DNA from: Synanceia verrucosa
Taxonomy: Eukaryota; Chordata; Actinopteri; Perciformes; Synanceiidae
NCBI GenBank assembly: GCA_029721515.1
Contig: CM056565.1
Coordinates: 7,752,742-7,816,741 of the forward strand
Direction: 5' to 3'
DNA: 64,000 nucleotides
The number at the start of each line of letters is the position of its first letter. Within the stretch, counting starts at the first letter, position 1. Positions 23,625 to 35,255 of the stretch are shown in pieces. Under the pieces are notes generated by a model. That model worked only from the letters and a program-made list of their open reading frames with translations. It did not search any database and was not told the origin of the DNA. The position numbers and the translations under genes are program-made.

Positions 23625-26600
23625 CAGCGAGCCGCATGACCAATCACTGGACCTCTCCGCGGACCTTTTCCCAGGAGAGCCCGCCCCCTCCTGGTCTAGC
23701 TATTTCTACTACTGTACCATTTTATGATGATAGTTTCCGTTGCCATGCCGGCCGTCTCTCAGACGTTGACATGGCAACGGGTGGCAACGAAGCATCATTT
23801 GATTATGGCAAGAAATCCACGTTTTAATTTTCTTCGCCTTTTGATTAAGTTTTTGCAGCATATGTATACCGATATCTATAACCTCCCCCTTATCCATTAA
23901 CAACATGGAAAAATGAAACAAATATTAGATTTCTTTCAGCAAACCTAAACAGGTTTTGATTCTGTGGATGGAAGGAAGTCTTTTTATGGTGGATTAGTCT
24001 CGCGCTTATATTCTTTAGGCTTTGCTACAATATTACATTTCCCCCCCCCCAAAAAAATATTTTTTTTTCCCTTTTTTCTTTATCTTACTATCCAAACATG
24101 TATACCATGTAGCAAGGCACTGCAGTTCTCAAAGGCTGTGTTGTCTCTATTCTGACTCCTCTCAAAAAAACTAAAAAAAGATTGACTGTTGAGCCTTGTA
24201 AACTCTTGTAGTGTTGTAGTCGGAACTATATATAATGGGATCTGTATACTCCAAACAGTAGGAGTATATGAGTATATGTGTGATGCCCTTTGCTGGTAGT
24301 GTGTATTGTTTGAGCTCATGATCGTGTGTATTTCTGTGTGTGGATATAAATATTGGTTTGCCACAAGATGAAAAACCAATAGATTGAATTAGAAATTGGA
24401 TTTGACCTAAAGATTCCTGTCAGATTTTTCTTTTTTTTAGAAACCTCCCCCCTGAGTATTTGTAGTGTTTTGTGGTGGAAACCTGTACGCATTGAGCTAG
24501 AGCTTTTAGCCATGTTCGATCTTTTTATTTTGTGTAAATTTTTAAGGTGGAGGAAGCCATTTTGCCCGTCTGTGCAGGGGATTTGTTAATTATCTATGTA
24601 AAATGGGGGTCTGATTTTTTTCCCTGTATTGGAGAGGGAGATCAGGCGTAACTCGGTCCCTAGAGGAAAAAAAAATGTGTGCATGAACAAATCTTTCATT
24701 TAAAAATGTTTTTTAAGTTGAGTTTACTGGCAGGGAGTCACTTGACAGGGACATGCTATGTAACTACTTAAAGCCATACTCTCTTTTTATTCCACTCTTT
24801 GTAACAGTAATCCTTTGTTTGCATCCGGCACCACTGAACTTCACCCTCTGAATGCAAACTTCTCACCAGCCGGTCTCAGACGAGGCCAGGCTGCGTCACT
24901 GAACACCGGTCGACCCCGGCGTCTTGTCGGTGTCTTGTACATTGCCCGCGTCGTTGTGGAAACTTTGTCTTGCCTCTTCAGATTATAGCTAACCACGCAC
25001 CATTCGACGCACCAAGGGAGCGACCTAATTAACATTGTTTGTGTCATTTAGAAGAGTCGCATGTTGCAGCAATGCAGCTAGTTGGTTTAGTTGTTGAAAC
25101 CGCACCACCACCGTTCTCCTCCTAACACTCTGCTGTTCAGCGAGATCCCGTTGATCTGTGTGTCGTCGTGGCACAAGAAATGCTTGGATATTGGCCTGTT
25201 TTGTCAGCTGTTTTTAGAGCAAACACAGTCGGATTAGTTGGAGTTGAATCTCTGCACGGGGCCCCGGCGGCTTGGAGCTAAGGTCTACAAATAACAAGCC
25301 GGTGCTTTGTCAGGACTTAAGAAGCCATTTCCCATCCTAATATGACTTTGTTGTGATTGACATCCACACACACTGTCGGCTAGCTGGATTCACTCTTCAG
25401 AATGTTTTGAACTGTCGCGGGCCGTCATGTGACCTGCTCGCTTTGGGTTTAGTTTTTACCAACTGGAATTTTTGAGAGGTTCTCGTTACTTGACATCTTT
25501 CTTCGTAACAGCCTTTACTAACTGACAGGTTATTTTTTTTCTTTATGCAAAAATGTCAAGGGCTTTTGGCACTCCATCCACAGTAACCCGTAATGACCCA
25601 GATTTACGTTGTGTTGCCTTAAATGACTAGTAAACGATGGAGCAGTAGGTGACGCTCCGACTGTTCCTCTATCCCGTGGTTCGCTCATTCCCGGCTCCGT
25701 CTTCACACCACAGTGGAGGAAAGGGCCCCACAGAAGCAGATGATTAAAAAACAAGAAGGCCCACTGAGGTGGCGTGACCTTAAAATGTTTAAACCCATGG
25801 GAAGTCAGTTTCACGCCTAGCAAAATGTACACTACATGAACAGTTTTGAAAGAGGAGCAGTCGGACGTTCATTTCCTGGTCCATTTAATACAGCACAACC
25901 TGAATTCTTCTTCTGCTGCAAAACCAAATTGACCATGCTCTTTTACATATATGTCTTTGTATACACATGCAATATATTTTAGTTGCATGTATGTATGATT
26001 ATGAGACCTATGGTTTTATCCACGATATGCTTGATCTATGGCTTAGTCACTCTTATTAACCATTAAGAGATTTAAAAAGACAAATATGGTGCTATCGGAC
26101 CTCATATTGGGGTGGTCACGGCTCCGTGACTGGTCATGCGGACTCATTGATCATATCATACTTAAAGATGTTGCATGTAAGATTTTCTCTTCAGTGTGTT
26201 GCTGTGAAATGAGTTCTGACGGCACATTTTACTGCTGAAGGACGTGGCTGTCGCCGATACAAACAGTAGCCCCGAGCGTCTCGTGCTTTCTTTAAACTGA
26301 CGTGGGCAACTTTGGGATCAATTCCCTATGGGAAAAACAGACTGATATTCCTACACATACAATGAAGGAGGAAAAGTCCCTGCAGCAAACCCGTCATTGG
26401 GGCTGTGGAATGTACTGTTAATGGTCGTTATTACAATTTAACAATGATATATTAAGAGAAAATCCTACATGCGTTACCTTTTACTATCCTTGATATATGC
26501 AGATCTGTTCAACAGGTGTTTTTTTTTTTTTTTTTAATTTTAATTTTTTTTTTCCTACCAGTGCAAGTCAACACCCGTGCAGGTTTGAAAGGACAAGAAG

Positions 26601-28340
26601 TCACCGTAGCTCCCCCATCCCTTGATTACTCCCCACACTGTGGCCCAACCTCATGGCCTAGTTTTGTCAAAGTGTGAAGTGTGTCGTTCGGTAGATCGTG
26701 GCAGTAGTCGTGAACGTTGCCTCTCTTGGAAGAACGGATGTTGCTTTCACTCAGAGCATCGTCCTCCTGTTTTTCTTTTAGCTGCTGAATCGTTTGACCT
26801 CTGAAAAGGCAAAGGTTTGAACTACAGTGAAAGGTCCTGTTGGCTCGAAGGCGAGCATCTCCTCCAACGAGGACGCAGAGTTAATGTTTTACGTAGAACA
26901 TGCAGAAAATAGTCCTGCTTCTGTACTGATTTAACTGTTTTAAAAGCATTGATACCTCATGGGACGTTATGGAACGGCAGCTGTAGTTTGTTGTAGCAGA
27001 CTGAGTTTTTGGTTCCATACCAGGGTTAGAGTTCAGCGTCAGCATTCCTTGTGTGGTCATTCTCGTATTTCGTGGAATGCTCAAGCTCGTGTTACCTTCG
27101 TATGTTTGATCGAACCAAAGATGCCAGCGGCCGTGCCCACATGCTGCTCTTCAGGCCTGGCTTCCTGTCCTTCCAAAAGACACCCCTGCAATTGACAAGA
27201 TGTTCTTTGTCTCTTTTTATTTTGTGCGATTTCTCAACTGTCTTGACTTATTGAGCAACTCCATTTTTCAATGAGTTTTCATTGAGTCCGTCTCTGAAGC
27301 CGTACACGGCATCAAGGATGGTTAAAAATGGTTGCAAATCGTTGTTACTTGTTTTGTTTCTTATTGTTATTATTATTATTATTAGTAGTAATAGGAATAT
27401 TATTATTATTGCTATAATTTACAAAAATGAAAATCCCATGGTGTGCCTCCTAGCTTTATGGGTTTATAAATGTTTTTTCCCTGAAGACCAGCAGTTATAC
27501 TTTGTATAAAAGATGGATTTTTCCTTATTTTTTATGCCATTAAAGATGAAAAAGCCTGTTTTCGTTACTCTGGACCCAGTAGCTGCACTGGTATACAATC
27601 GCACTGATAGATGAATAAAAAAAAAAATACAAAAAGACTAAATGAATCAATAATAATAATGATAATGACAAATGAAATAAGAACTACAATAAACTTGTGT
27701 TTGAAGCTTTTATTTAAAAAAAACAAACTAAAAAGCAAATAAAAAAAAAAGAAAATGACTGTTTTTGTACATCAAAATAAATTCTTTTCAAAAGAATATT
27801 TTGGATCTAGTTTCAAAATTATTTTAGTGGTTTTCTATGTTCTGAATTTTTGAGACACCGACTTCTAAGACGTGTCGCTGTACAAAATGACTTTTTTCTG
27901 TTGCAGTGGCCTGATGGGCTGGGAGGGTTGCCTGGAGTAACTCCTCATACCAATTCTTCTTTAGTTTCTATTTTATTTTTTCTTTAGTAACTTGAAAAAT
28001 GTTGATGGAATATGAACTGGGAACTTCAAATCCATCCTCCTGTAGAGCTAGACCCTTCCTCCTTTCCTATTGAATTGCTGTTAGTGTGACAAGACTTGAA
28101 ACGGGCATTTTATTATGATAGTATGACTCCAAATGAAAAATACACAAAAAAGAAACACACAAAAAGAAGGAGAAAAAAAAGAAATCAGCAAAAAAAAAAG
28201 CAAAACAAAAGTGTGGGGAAGAATATATATAGATGGGTTATCTGAGTATGTAAGCAATGTGAAAATAATGTAGTTTTAAACATTGTTATTACCTTTTAAA
28301 ATCATTTATTCAATAAAAAAATACAAAATCTACTGAAAAG
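23625..28340 (+). other. ammecr1: Long 3' UTR of ammecr1
   Basis: From the stop codon at 23622-23624 there is about 4.7 kb with no exon-like sequence of another gene. It is T- and A-rich in its distal part. Possible polyadenylation signals are AATAAA at 27688-27693 and 28312-28317, the latter followed by a TGTGTCG stretch at about 28,345. Human AMMECR1 mRNA also has a long 3' UTR, so the distal site is the likely end. Confidence 0.55.
28312..28317 (+). terminator. Candidate distal polyadenylation signal of ammecr1
   Basis: Canonical AATAAA after an A+T-rich region, with GT-rich sequence about 30 bp downstream. It is the last good signal before repeat-derived DNA begins. Confidence 0.4.
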
Positions 28341-28589
28341 AACATTGTGTCGTTCTATTTTCTTTTAGCTCACACACCCACTGATACCTTCATACAGTAC
28401 TTAATATGAATTTCAATATTTGTAAAATTGGTTAAAGTTCTCACTTTCTTTGAGTCTAGAGTGTGCTTTTGAGTGTTTGACAACACCTGGATGAACTGGC
28501 AGAAGCCCCGACCCTTCAGAGGAACTGTTTTCTACTAAAGAAACTGTCGCTATGAACATTTATTATTATTGTTATTATTATCAAAAGAG

Positions 28590-28710
28590 CAAAAAAGAGT
28601 CAACCGGACTTCCTTGTTTCACCTCTCATCCAAGAGGCTTCTTCAGTTCTTCCTTTACCTTGACCTGAATGACTTTGTGGATTATCACACTTTGTGGATT
28701 ATCCTGCACA
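28590..28710 (-). repeat. Fragment of a dispersed fish retroelement
   Basis: On the minus strand, GAAGAAGCCTCTTGGATGAG followed by AGGTGAAACAAGG is a phrase common in teleost dispersed repeats. Next to it, ACTTTGTGGATTATC occurs twice in tandem (about 28,671-28,702). Family not assigned. Confidence 0.4.
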
Positions 28711-28932
28711 GCTGTCAAAACCAGCACTAATAAACCCAGTCTGCTAATAGGGATGACTAGACATTTCCGAACTGGCCCTTTAGATTTAGTGAAATTGTTT
28801 CAGTCCTGCTGGCACTGACTGATAATGTGCTTTGATGCTTTTTCTATCATCGCCACACATATAAATCTGTTACAGGTGTCCATGCCCCCCTCAGATAAGT
28901 TATAATAATACTTAAAATTATAATCAATACTG

Positions 28933-29037
28933 TAGGCAAGGCAGCTTTATTTATATAGCACATTTCATACACAAGGTGACTCCGTGTCCTTTACATTATT
29001 AAAAACACAACATTTATAAACATTATACAATTTAAAA
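28933..29037 (+). repeat. Dispersed fish repeat, left part, split by an L1-type insertion
   Basis: GGCAAGGCAGCTTTATTTAT then ATAGCACATTTCATACACAA and CCTTTACATTATTAAAA is a very common teleost repeat. Its continuation (CAGCATTTAAAAGCATTTAA then AACAAAGAACATTTA) appears after 29,869. The sequence in between is an L1-type fragment, which implies the fragment inserted into this repeat. Confidence 0.55.
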
Positions 29038-29868
29038 TTCTACATCGCGTCCACTATTCCAAAGTAAGATTGGCTAAAATATATCCCAACACAGATGCAA
29101 ACTGTGATAGGTGTCGAAACTCTCCTGCTGATCTAACACATATGTTTTGGTCATGCCTAGCCCTGGCAACTTTCTGGTCTGTTATCTTTAAAATACTCTC
29201 TGAAGCTTTAGATATTGATCTTCAACCCAATGCAACTACGGCCATATTTGATATCACAGATAGACAACACACAACAATAAGGAAAAGTTATAAAAACATA
29301 ATTGCTTTTACGACACTGCTTGCACGTAGAAGAATATTATTGCATTGGAAATCTAAAAATCCTCCTAAAGTTTCTTTGTGGTTTAGTGACTTGACACAAT
29401 TCATTCAATTAGAAAAAATAAAATACACTCTCAGAGGATCCAAGGAAAAATTCTTTTCTGTCTGGGATCCGGTTTTGAAACATCTTCTGAAACTCAAACA
29501 TGTACCCACTTGACACCCATTTAGCTGTCATCTTGTATCCACATTTATGTTTTTTTATTAAATTCCATGTTAACCATATCTGTTTGAGTGCACAGCCTGT
29601 CTTGATGAGCTCAGGCAAATGTTTGCTTACTCTATGTATATTTTATTTTTTGCCTTTCCTTCTCCTCTCTTTTTTGTTCTTATTTATTTATTTTATTTTT
29701 TCATATTTAACCCACTTAATCATACATTCCTTGTCGACTGGTGTCCAACATGTTCTTGTGGGTGGGGGGAGGGTTAAAATACAAAAATAAGCATTGTAAC
29801 ACCTGTATATGTATGTCTATGTTCCATATTGTTGATGCTGAATAAAAAGATTTCTAAAAAAAATAATA
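29038..29868 (+). mobile_element. 5'-truncated L1-type LINE, ORF2 C-terminus and 3' tail
   Basis: An open frame from about 29,040 to the stop at 29,511-29,513 encodes the C-terminal end of an L1-type ORF2 protein. It begins HRVHYSKVRLAKIYP, followed by a zinc-knuckle-like CDRCRNSPADLTHMFWSC, the C-X2-C-X7-H-X4-C pattern typical of L1 and Tx1 clades. About 350 bp of 3' UTR follow, ending GCTGAATAAAAAGATTTCTA and an A-rich tail. The endonuclease and reverse transcriptase domains are absent, so the copy is dead. The TTG at 29,070 is not a genuine start, just the middle of the truncated frame. The insertion splits a dispersed repeat. A target-site duplication could not be fixed with confidence. 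Confidence 0.8.
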
Positions 29869-31199
29869 CAGCATTTAAAAGCATTTAAAACAAAGAACAT
29901 TTACTAAAATTGCTAAAAGTTAAAAAAAAAAAAATACTTTAAAGGAGCTCGCTGACTTCTCTTCTGTACCTACAGTATTAAACTAATGTCATTGTGGGAT
30001 GACATTAGCAGTTAGCTCTGCAGTTTTTAATGCTGCGTTGTTTTAAAATGTATGTAAGAATGAGGCTGCAGTCACAACCAATATTAAATTTTATATTTAA
30101 TATTGCAGTACTGAAAACACTGTCAGAGTTTTATAGTGATAAATGGAAATAAAAATGAAAATTGTCTATGCAGTAAATTGAATGCTTTATTTATGTCATA
30201 CATCTGAAAAAATATATATATAAAAGTAATAATAATCCATTTTGTGGGTGCTTTATATGTAGAAATGTAACGTTTTAACAGACAGCTGTGGTCGAGCTGC
30301 ACACATGGCTCATGTTGAGTTGTGCCTATAATAAGGAGAAGGACCCAACATGCTTGACCTGCTTCTCTGCCAGTTCCTCCACAGAAAGTACTCAGCAGGT
30401 CTGAAAATACATTGCTGCTGGTTACGTGATATTCAGGGCTAAGTGCTCAGATCCAGCTGAATGGTGGAGTCTGCCGCCTGTCTGTGTGAAACCACATATG
30501 AACCCCAGCGCTGGCCTGCGATCAGAAGCAACCAGCACTTTACTTCTCTCCAGAGTCAGCCCCTGGGCGTCCGTCTGTCTGAATAAATGATGCAGATGAT
30601 GAGTGAATGGACTGAGAACAGCAGTAACTCCATCAAGTCCATTAACACTTTCCATTAAGTTCACTTTATTTCACCAAGCAGTCATATTGTCTTTGAAAAA
30701 AATGTGTTTTAAAGTAGGTCAACCTTATCGGTTGACCAAGAGACTGTCATGATAAAGAATTATAGGATGGTGTTCATTTTGCACCCTGTGCTGTATGTCT
30801 CTGCATGTATTTGGACACATTTCTCCTCTTAATCCTCCTTCACCTCGAGGCCTCTTTGCAGCCACTGTGGTGGTTTTCAGATCGACCTCCTCTCTCCACT
30901 GTCTGTCATTACGAGGTGCTGCAGGCCTGTGAAAACTCCCTGCAGCCTGCTTCAGTCAATACGCTGCACTTCACTGCTGCTTGTCACCCCGTCTGGCCCC
31001 AACATCCACTGCAAAAGCTGGAGTCTCCATGACTCAGGCGGCACATACTCCAGCTATTGTATTGAAGAAATGGGACAATTTGAGAAATAATCTTTTCTCA
31101 AGTGTTTACTGACAGTCAGATGAGATTAATTTAAAGGTTATCTACTGTATGATATCCAGATCATTAGCAGCTAATAACTAGGAGTAATGGCTACCTGAG
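29869..31199. other. Intergenic sequence, no gene recognised
   Basis: The first about 70 bases are the right part of the repeat split by the L1-type fragment. The remainder shows no protein-like exon on either strand. Confidence 0.5.
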
Positions 31200-31930
31200 C
31201 AGAGAATAAATGAATAAAATGAATGCTTTATTTCAAACATGCCAGTAAAACAAGAGAGTAAACTGAAAAACAAACCAACCCAATGAGAATAGTCAAAACA
31301 ACAACAACAATAGTCAAGACAATAATAATAATAATACTCAGCATGTCCAAAAAGGAGTAGGATGAAGCATAAGCTTATCTAAACCTGCCCCTTCTTCACT
31401 TCTCAATAAACAATCAGTCTCTCAAACATACATATTTACTTAAAACACATTTACAAAAAATAGAAAATAAATAAAGCACATAAACATATGCATATGTACA
31501 AAAAATAGAGAAGAAGTAAATAAAAGGTAACAAATAGACAGATATTTTATGAAAACACCCGATTGTTAAAGGCCTTCCCCTTCCCTGGACCTGGTGAAAA
31601 CCATGTGTTTATACTGCTTTTTAAACTGGGTCATGCTTGGACATCTAACCCGTTCCACAACCTCACTCCACAAACAGAAACACAAAAACTTTTCAAGGTT
31701 GTACGTGCCCGCTGATGTTTGAAGTTGAACTCCCCCCTCAGATTAAAACCCCCAAACAATTTTTGAATATTTCCAGGGAGTACATTATGTATTGCTTTGT
31801 ATATGATTTGTGCTGTTTAAAAATGAACCAGGTCAGTGTGTTTTGTGGGATCGCTACAGTATAAGTGGCATTATGAATTATTCTTATGGAGTCACTCTCC
31901 CTGTGTGTGTTGTTATCAGTCTCTCCTTGC
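31200..31930 (-). repeat. Probable non-LTR retroelement 3' region or dispersed fish repeat
   Basis: Phrases such as CATGTCCAAAAAGGAGTAGG with AAGCTTAT, CTTCAATAAAC-like runs and a long A-rich middle are characteristic of abundant repeats in fish genomes. There are also CAACAA and AATAAT microsatellite tracts at about 31,298-31,336. No intact reading frame. The family is not certain. Confidence 0.4.
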
Positions 31931-32076
31931 TTTGTTGACATTTCAGAGACCACTAGCAGAAGCTTGGCTTCCATTTATCCTCTTTAAATATGAAGCTGGA
32001 GCTAACAGCTAGTTAGCTTAACATAAAGAACTAGCATGGCCCTGTCCATTTTCAGCTCACTAGTTCACTAATTTAC

Positions 32077-32435
32077 AGTGTTGTGCTAGTTACAGTTACT
32101 AGATTCAAAAAGTAACTCAAATAATTTGTTGATTACTTACATCACAAAGTGATGCATTACTGTTAAAAGTCATTTTCGTTCCTCTTTAGGACCCTGGGGA
32201 GTGAGAGTTTGCCTTATGATGTGTTCACCGGAAGTCAGAACTTGGAGCTCAGATAATTTTAACCTCAAAGTTTAGTCGTCCCAGCTCTTCCAGGCTTACA
32301 GACGTACAACAAAACATATAGCTACTGTTTACATCAGTAGCAGATAGCATGAATTCTGTCGGCTTGGGGGGGGGGCCATTAAATATGGACAGCGACTAGT
32401 AACTGTAACTAGTAATGCTTTACTGCGCAACACTA
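32077..32435. mobile_element. hAT-like MITE, about 360 bp
   Basis: The left end AGTGTTGTGCTAGTTACAGT and right end TACTGCGCAACACT form short terminal inverted repeats (AGTGTTGYGC). Both ends contain repeated GTTAC/GTAAC and ACTAG motifs facing each other, as in a common fish hAT-derived family. An eight-base duplication is not evident. The interior has a run of nine Gs at about 32,367. Confidence 0.55.
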
Positions 32436-32526
32436 CCAATAATGTTATTTGTATCATCTCAACAAAAATGGATGGAAATGAATTTTAAAAAAAAATCCTA
32501 AATATTGTTGGTCAAACGAAATCACT

Positions 32527-33795
32527 TTTATTGTCAATACACACATACGCTCAAACTATACAAACGTTTGTCGTATCCCTTCTTTACAGTGAAGTACATC
32601 ATATGCTACAGTAATACACACACCCAACACTTGAAATGATACACACCATGGCTGATATAGTCCAATTGCCAATGCTGGTTAATACTTTCTTTCTAATGGG
32701 TCATCAATAAATGACGCAAAGTGACTTCATGCAGATCATCTGATGCATTATTTAATTGTACTAAACTGCGCCTGTGTCTTGCAGGAATGAATTTGGGATG
32801 TAATATTAACTTGAGGCTCAAGCAACACAGTCTATTCAAGTGTCATGGTTCCAGCTCGGAGATGTTTTCTTTTTTTGTCAAGATCTTCCCCATCTTGGCA
32901 AAAATCACATTCATCCAAAAGACACACGTAAGTCTCATACTGAACTGAATATGGTCCAATATCACAAGAACATAACAAAAACACAACCTCCTTGGCAGAG
33001 GGAATAATAATAAAGATAATAATAACAACAACAACAACAACATTACCCCAGTGCAGAGCCATAAATCCTCTTTCATCACTTTGTATCTCAGCGCATAACA
33101 CATCCTCACGTCCCCTGATTATCAAACTGGAATGATCTGAGTGGGCTGGAGACCGAAACACAAAAGAGGTCACTAGCCTCTTTCACTAGCCTGTACATGT
33201 GTGCAGAGGGATGCCACGGATGTATTTTCAGTCATGACAACAGAGAAAGGTGATCATAAATGACAAAAAAAAACCAAACAAATCAAAAATCCTCACATAT
33301 TATGAGCAAGCAATACATTATACAGCTCACACTCACATTCAGTTTGAAAACACACTTGAGACAGAATATGGCAGCATTACCCACCTACGTTTGATCAAGC
33401 ATAACCACAACGTAAAGAACGATGGTGTAACAAATGCAGATCAGTAGTGATGTTTGGGTAACTCCTGTTTCCTGTCCTTAAAACTTTACACTTACAAAAA
33501 GGCAGCTTGGGAAATGTCCCTCATATTCAAGAAAAAAAAAAAAAAAAAAAAAAGCTAACTACAGCCAGAAAATGCCCATCATGTTTGTGCATGCAAGTAT
33601 TTGCGCGAGCGAGCTACAACATTAAAACGATGACACCTTGACTCACTGGCCCTGAAATGCTTACTTGTTTCAGTAAAACAGATGGTTAAGAGTTAAAAGA
33701 CGGATTAAAATGTTGATTTAAAAAAAAGGAAAGAACAGCAATCTCATGATGAGAGCAGGCTTTTAGAATGAAAGGCTGGCATCCTTCACGGACAT
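32527..33795 (-). other. tmem164: Probable 3' UTR of tmem164
   Basis: The stretch after the tmem164 stop (33796-33798) has no other gene on the minus strand. The first plausible polyadenylation signal, AATAAA on the minus strand, is at 32527-32532. A run of about 23 A (plus strand) sits at 33,531-33,553. The 3' end is inferred. Confidence 0.4.
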
Positions 33796-35212
33796 TCAGT
33801 CGACTTTCTTGCTGCGCAGTCGGAGTGCGTCCAGCAGGCCTCGGCACACTGAGCCCGTGTGCTGCGAGAGGAGTGTGAGGACCTTCCCGTGGACCAGGGT
33901 CAGCAGGGTCTGGTGGCCTGTTGCCCACACCCGGTACCAAGGCCCGTAGAAGGGGTCGGACACGGCCGGGCACAGCATGTTGTTCAGGTTGACCTCAGTC
34001 GCCTGCAGGGGAGCAGAGGCAGGTTGAGTAAGCTAATATGTTGCTAACGGCAAACAGAATAATAATAATGTTCAACTGGTAATGAGATTTTGGCAAAAGC
34101 TACGGTTGACTTTGCTGTACGTATCTTTATAACCATTTATGTCTGCTCCAGCTGTCATTAAATGGACTGAAGAATGAGCTCACGGCCTGTAAATCCTCAT
34201 TATCTGACAGCAGAGACGGCTCTAACTGTAGAAAGATTGAGATTTACTTTTTTATCGCTGCTTTTATGGTCCAAACCTCATTTAGACTTCTATAGATTTT
34301 CAGCATTTTTATGACTGTTAAATATCTGCAGAGGGTGGATAAAAATGCCACACACCTTCCAACACTATGCAAACCAATGCAGTCTTTCCTGTCGTTGTTC
34401 ATGTATTACCAAGCATCACTTTTCCAATCCAGCAGCATTTTTTTTCTTTCCTCCTGCTCTATTAACCTCACAAACTCCCTTCTAAACTGAAGCAGATTTA
34501 ACGTCTAATTGGTATTCAACTCAATATAACTCACTCGTACTGCGACAATTTCAATGTACAGTGAGTGGAATAAATGATTGCAAATGTCACAGAACAGGAT
34601 ATTAATTCTGACATAACCAGCAGTGGCCTCACATGGACAAAGAGTCACCAGTGAGGCATTTAAAGGAACAGTGCGTAGTATTCAGGTGGATCTATTGAGA
34701 GAGATGAATATAACATCAATAAGTATGTTTTCTGGTCTCATATCAGTGCACACTGTATGTTAACACTGGCTGTGCTCAAACTGAGCTGATGATACTCTGT
34801 ACTACATGAGTGTTTTCAGTTCTGCTTTCAGCTGCTTTTCTCGCTGTTTGTGAATCATCTGTCCATAGTTTAAGGCCCCATGTGGTGCTTCAGGTTCACA
34901 CTTCTAGTTTCTCTTTCGTCTAGATCATGTTAACATGCTTTAATACAAAAAAAATCCTCTGAGTTTCTGAAACGCTCACTTTTAGCTAAATACTGTAGAT
35001 TTTTAACATCACAAATTGACGGAAATCCGGACGGCTTCTATCAAACGCTCTGTTTCTCAATATGAGCTGTGTGGGTTTCTCTGTGGACTGAGGGTTGAGA
35101 CATTATAGTATTTATATGCTACTGACCTACTTCATAATATCATATACATCAACTTTATATTTATTATTGATCTAAATGAGACTCACTGGCTTTTTAAATA
35201 AAATTTACATAT

Positions 35213-35255
<43 letters not shown>

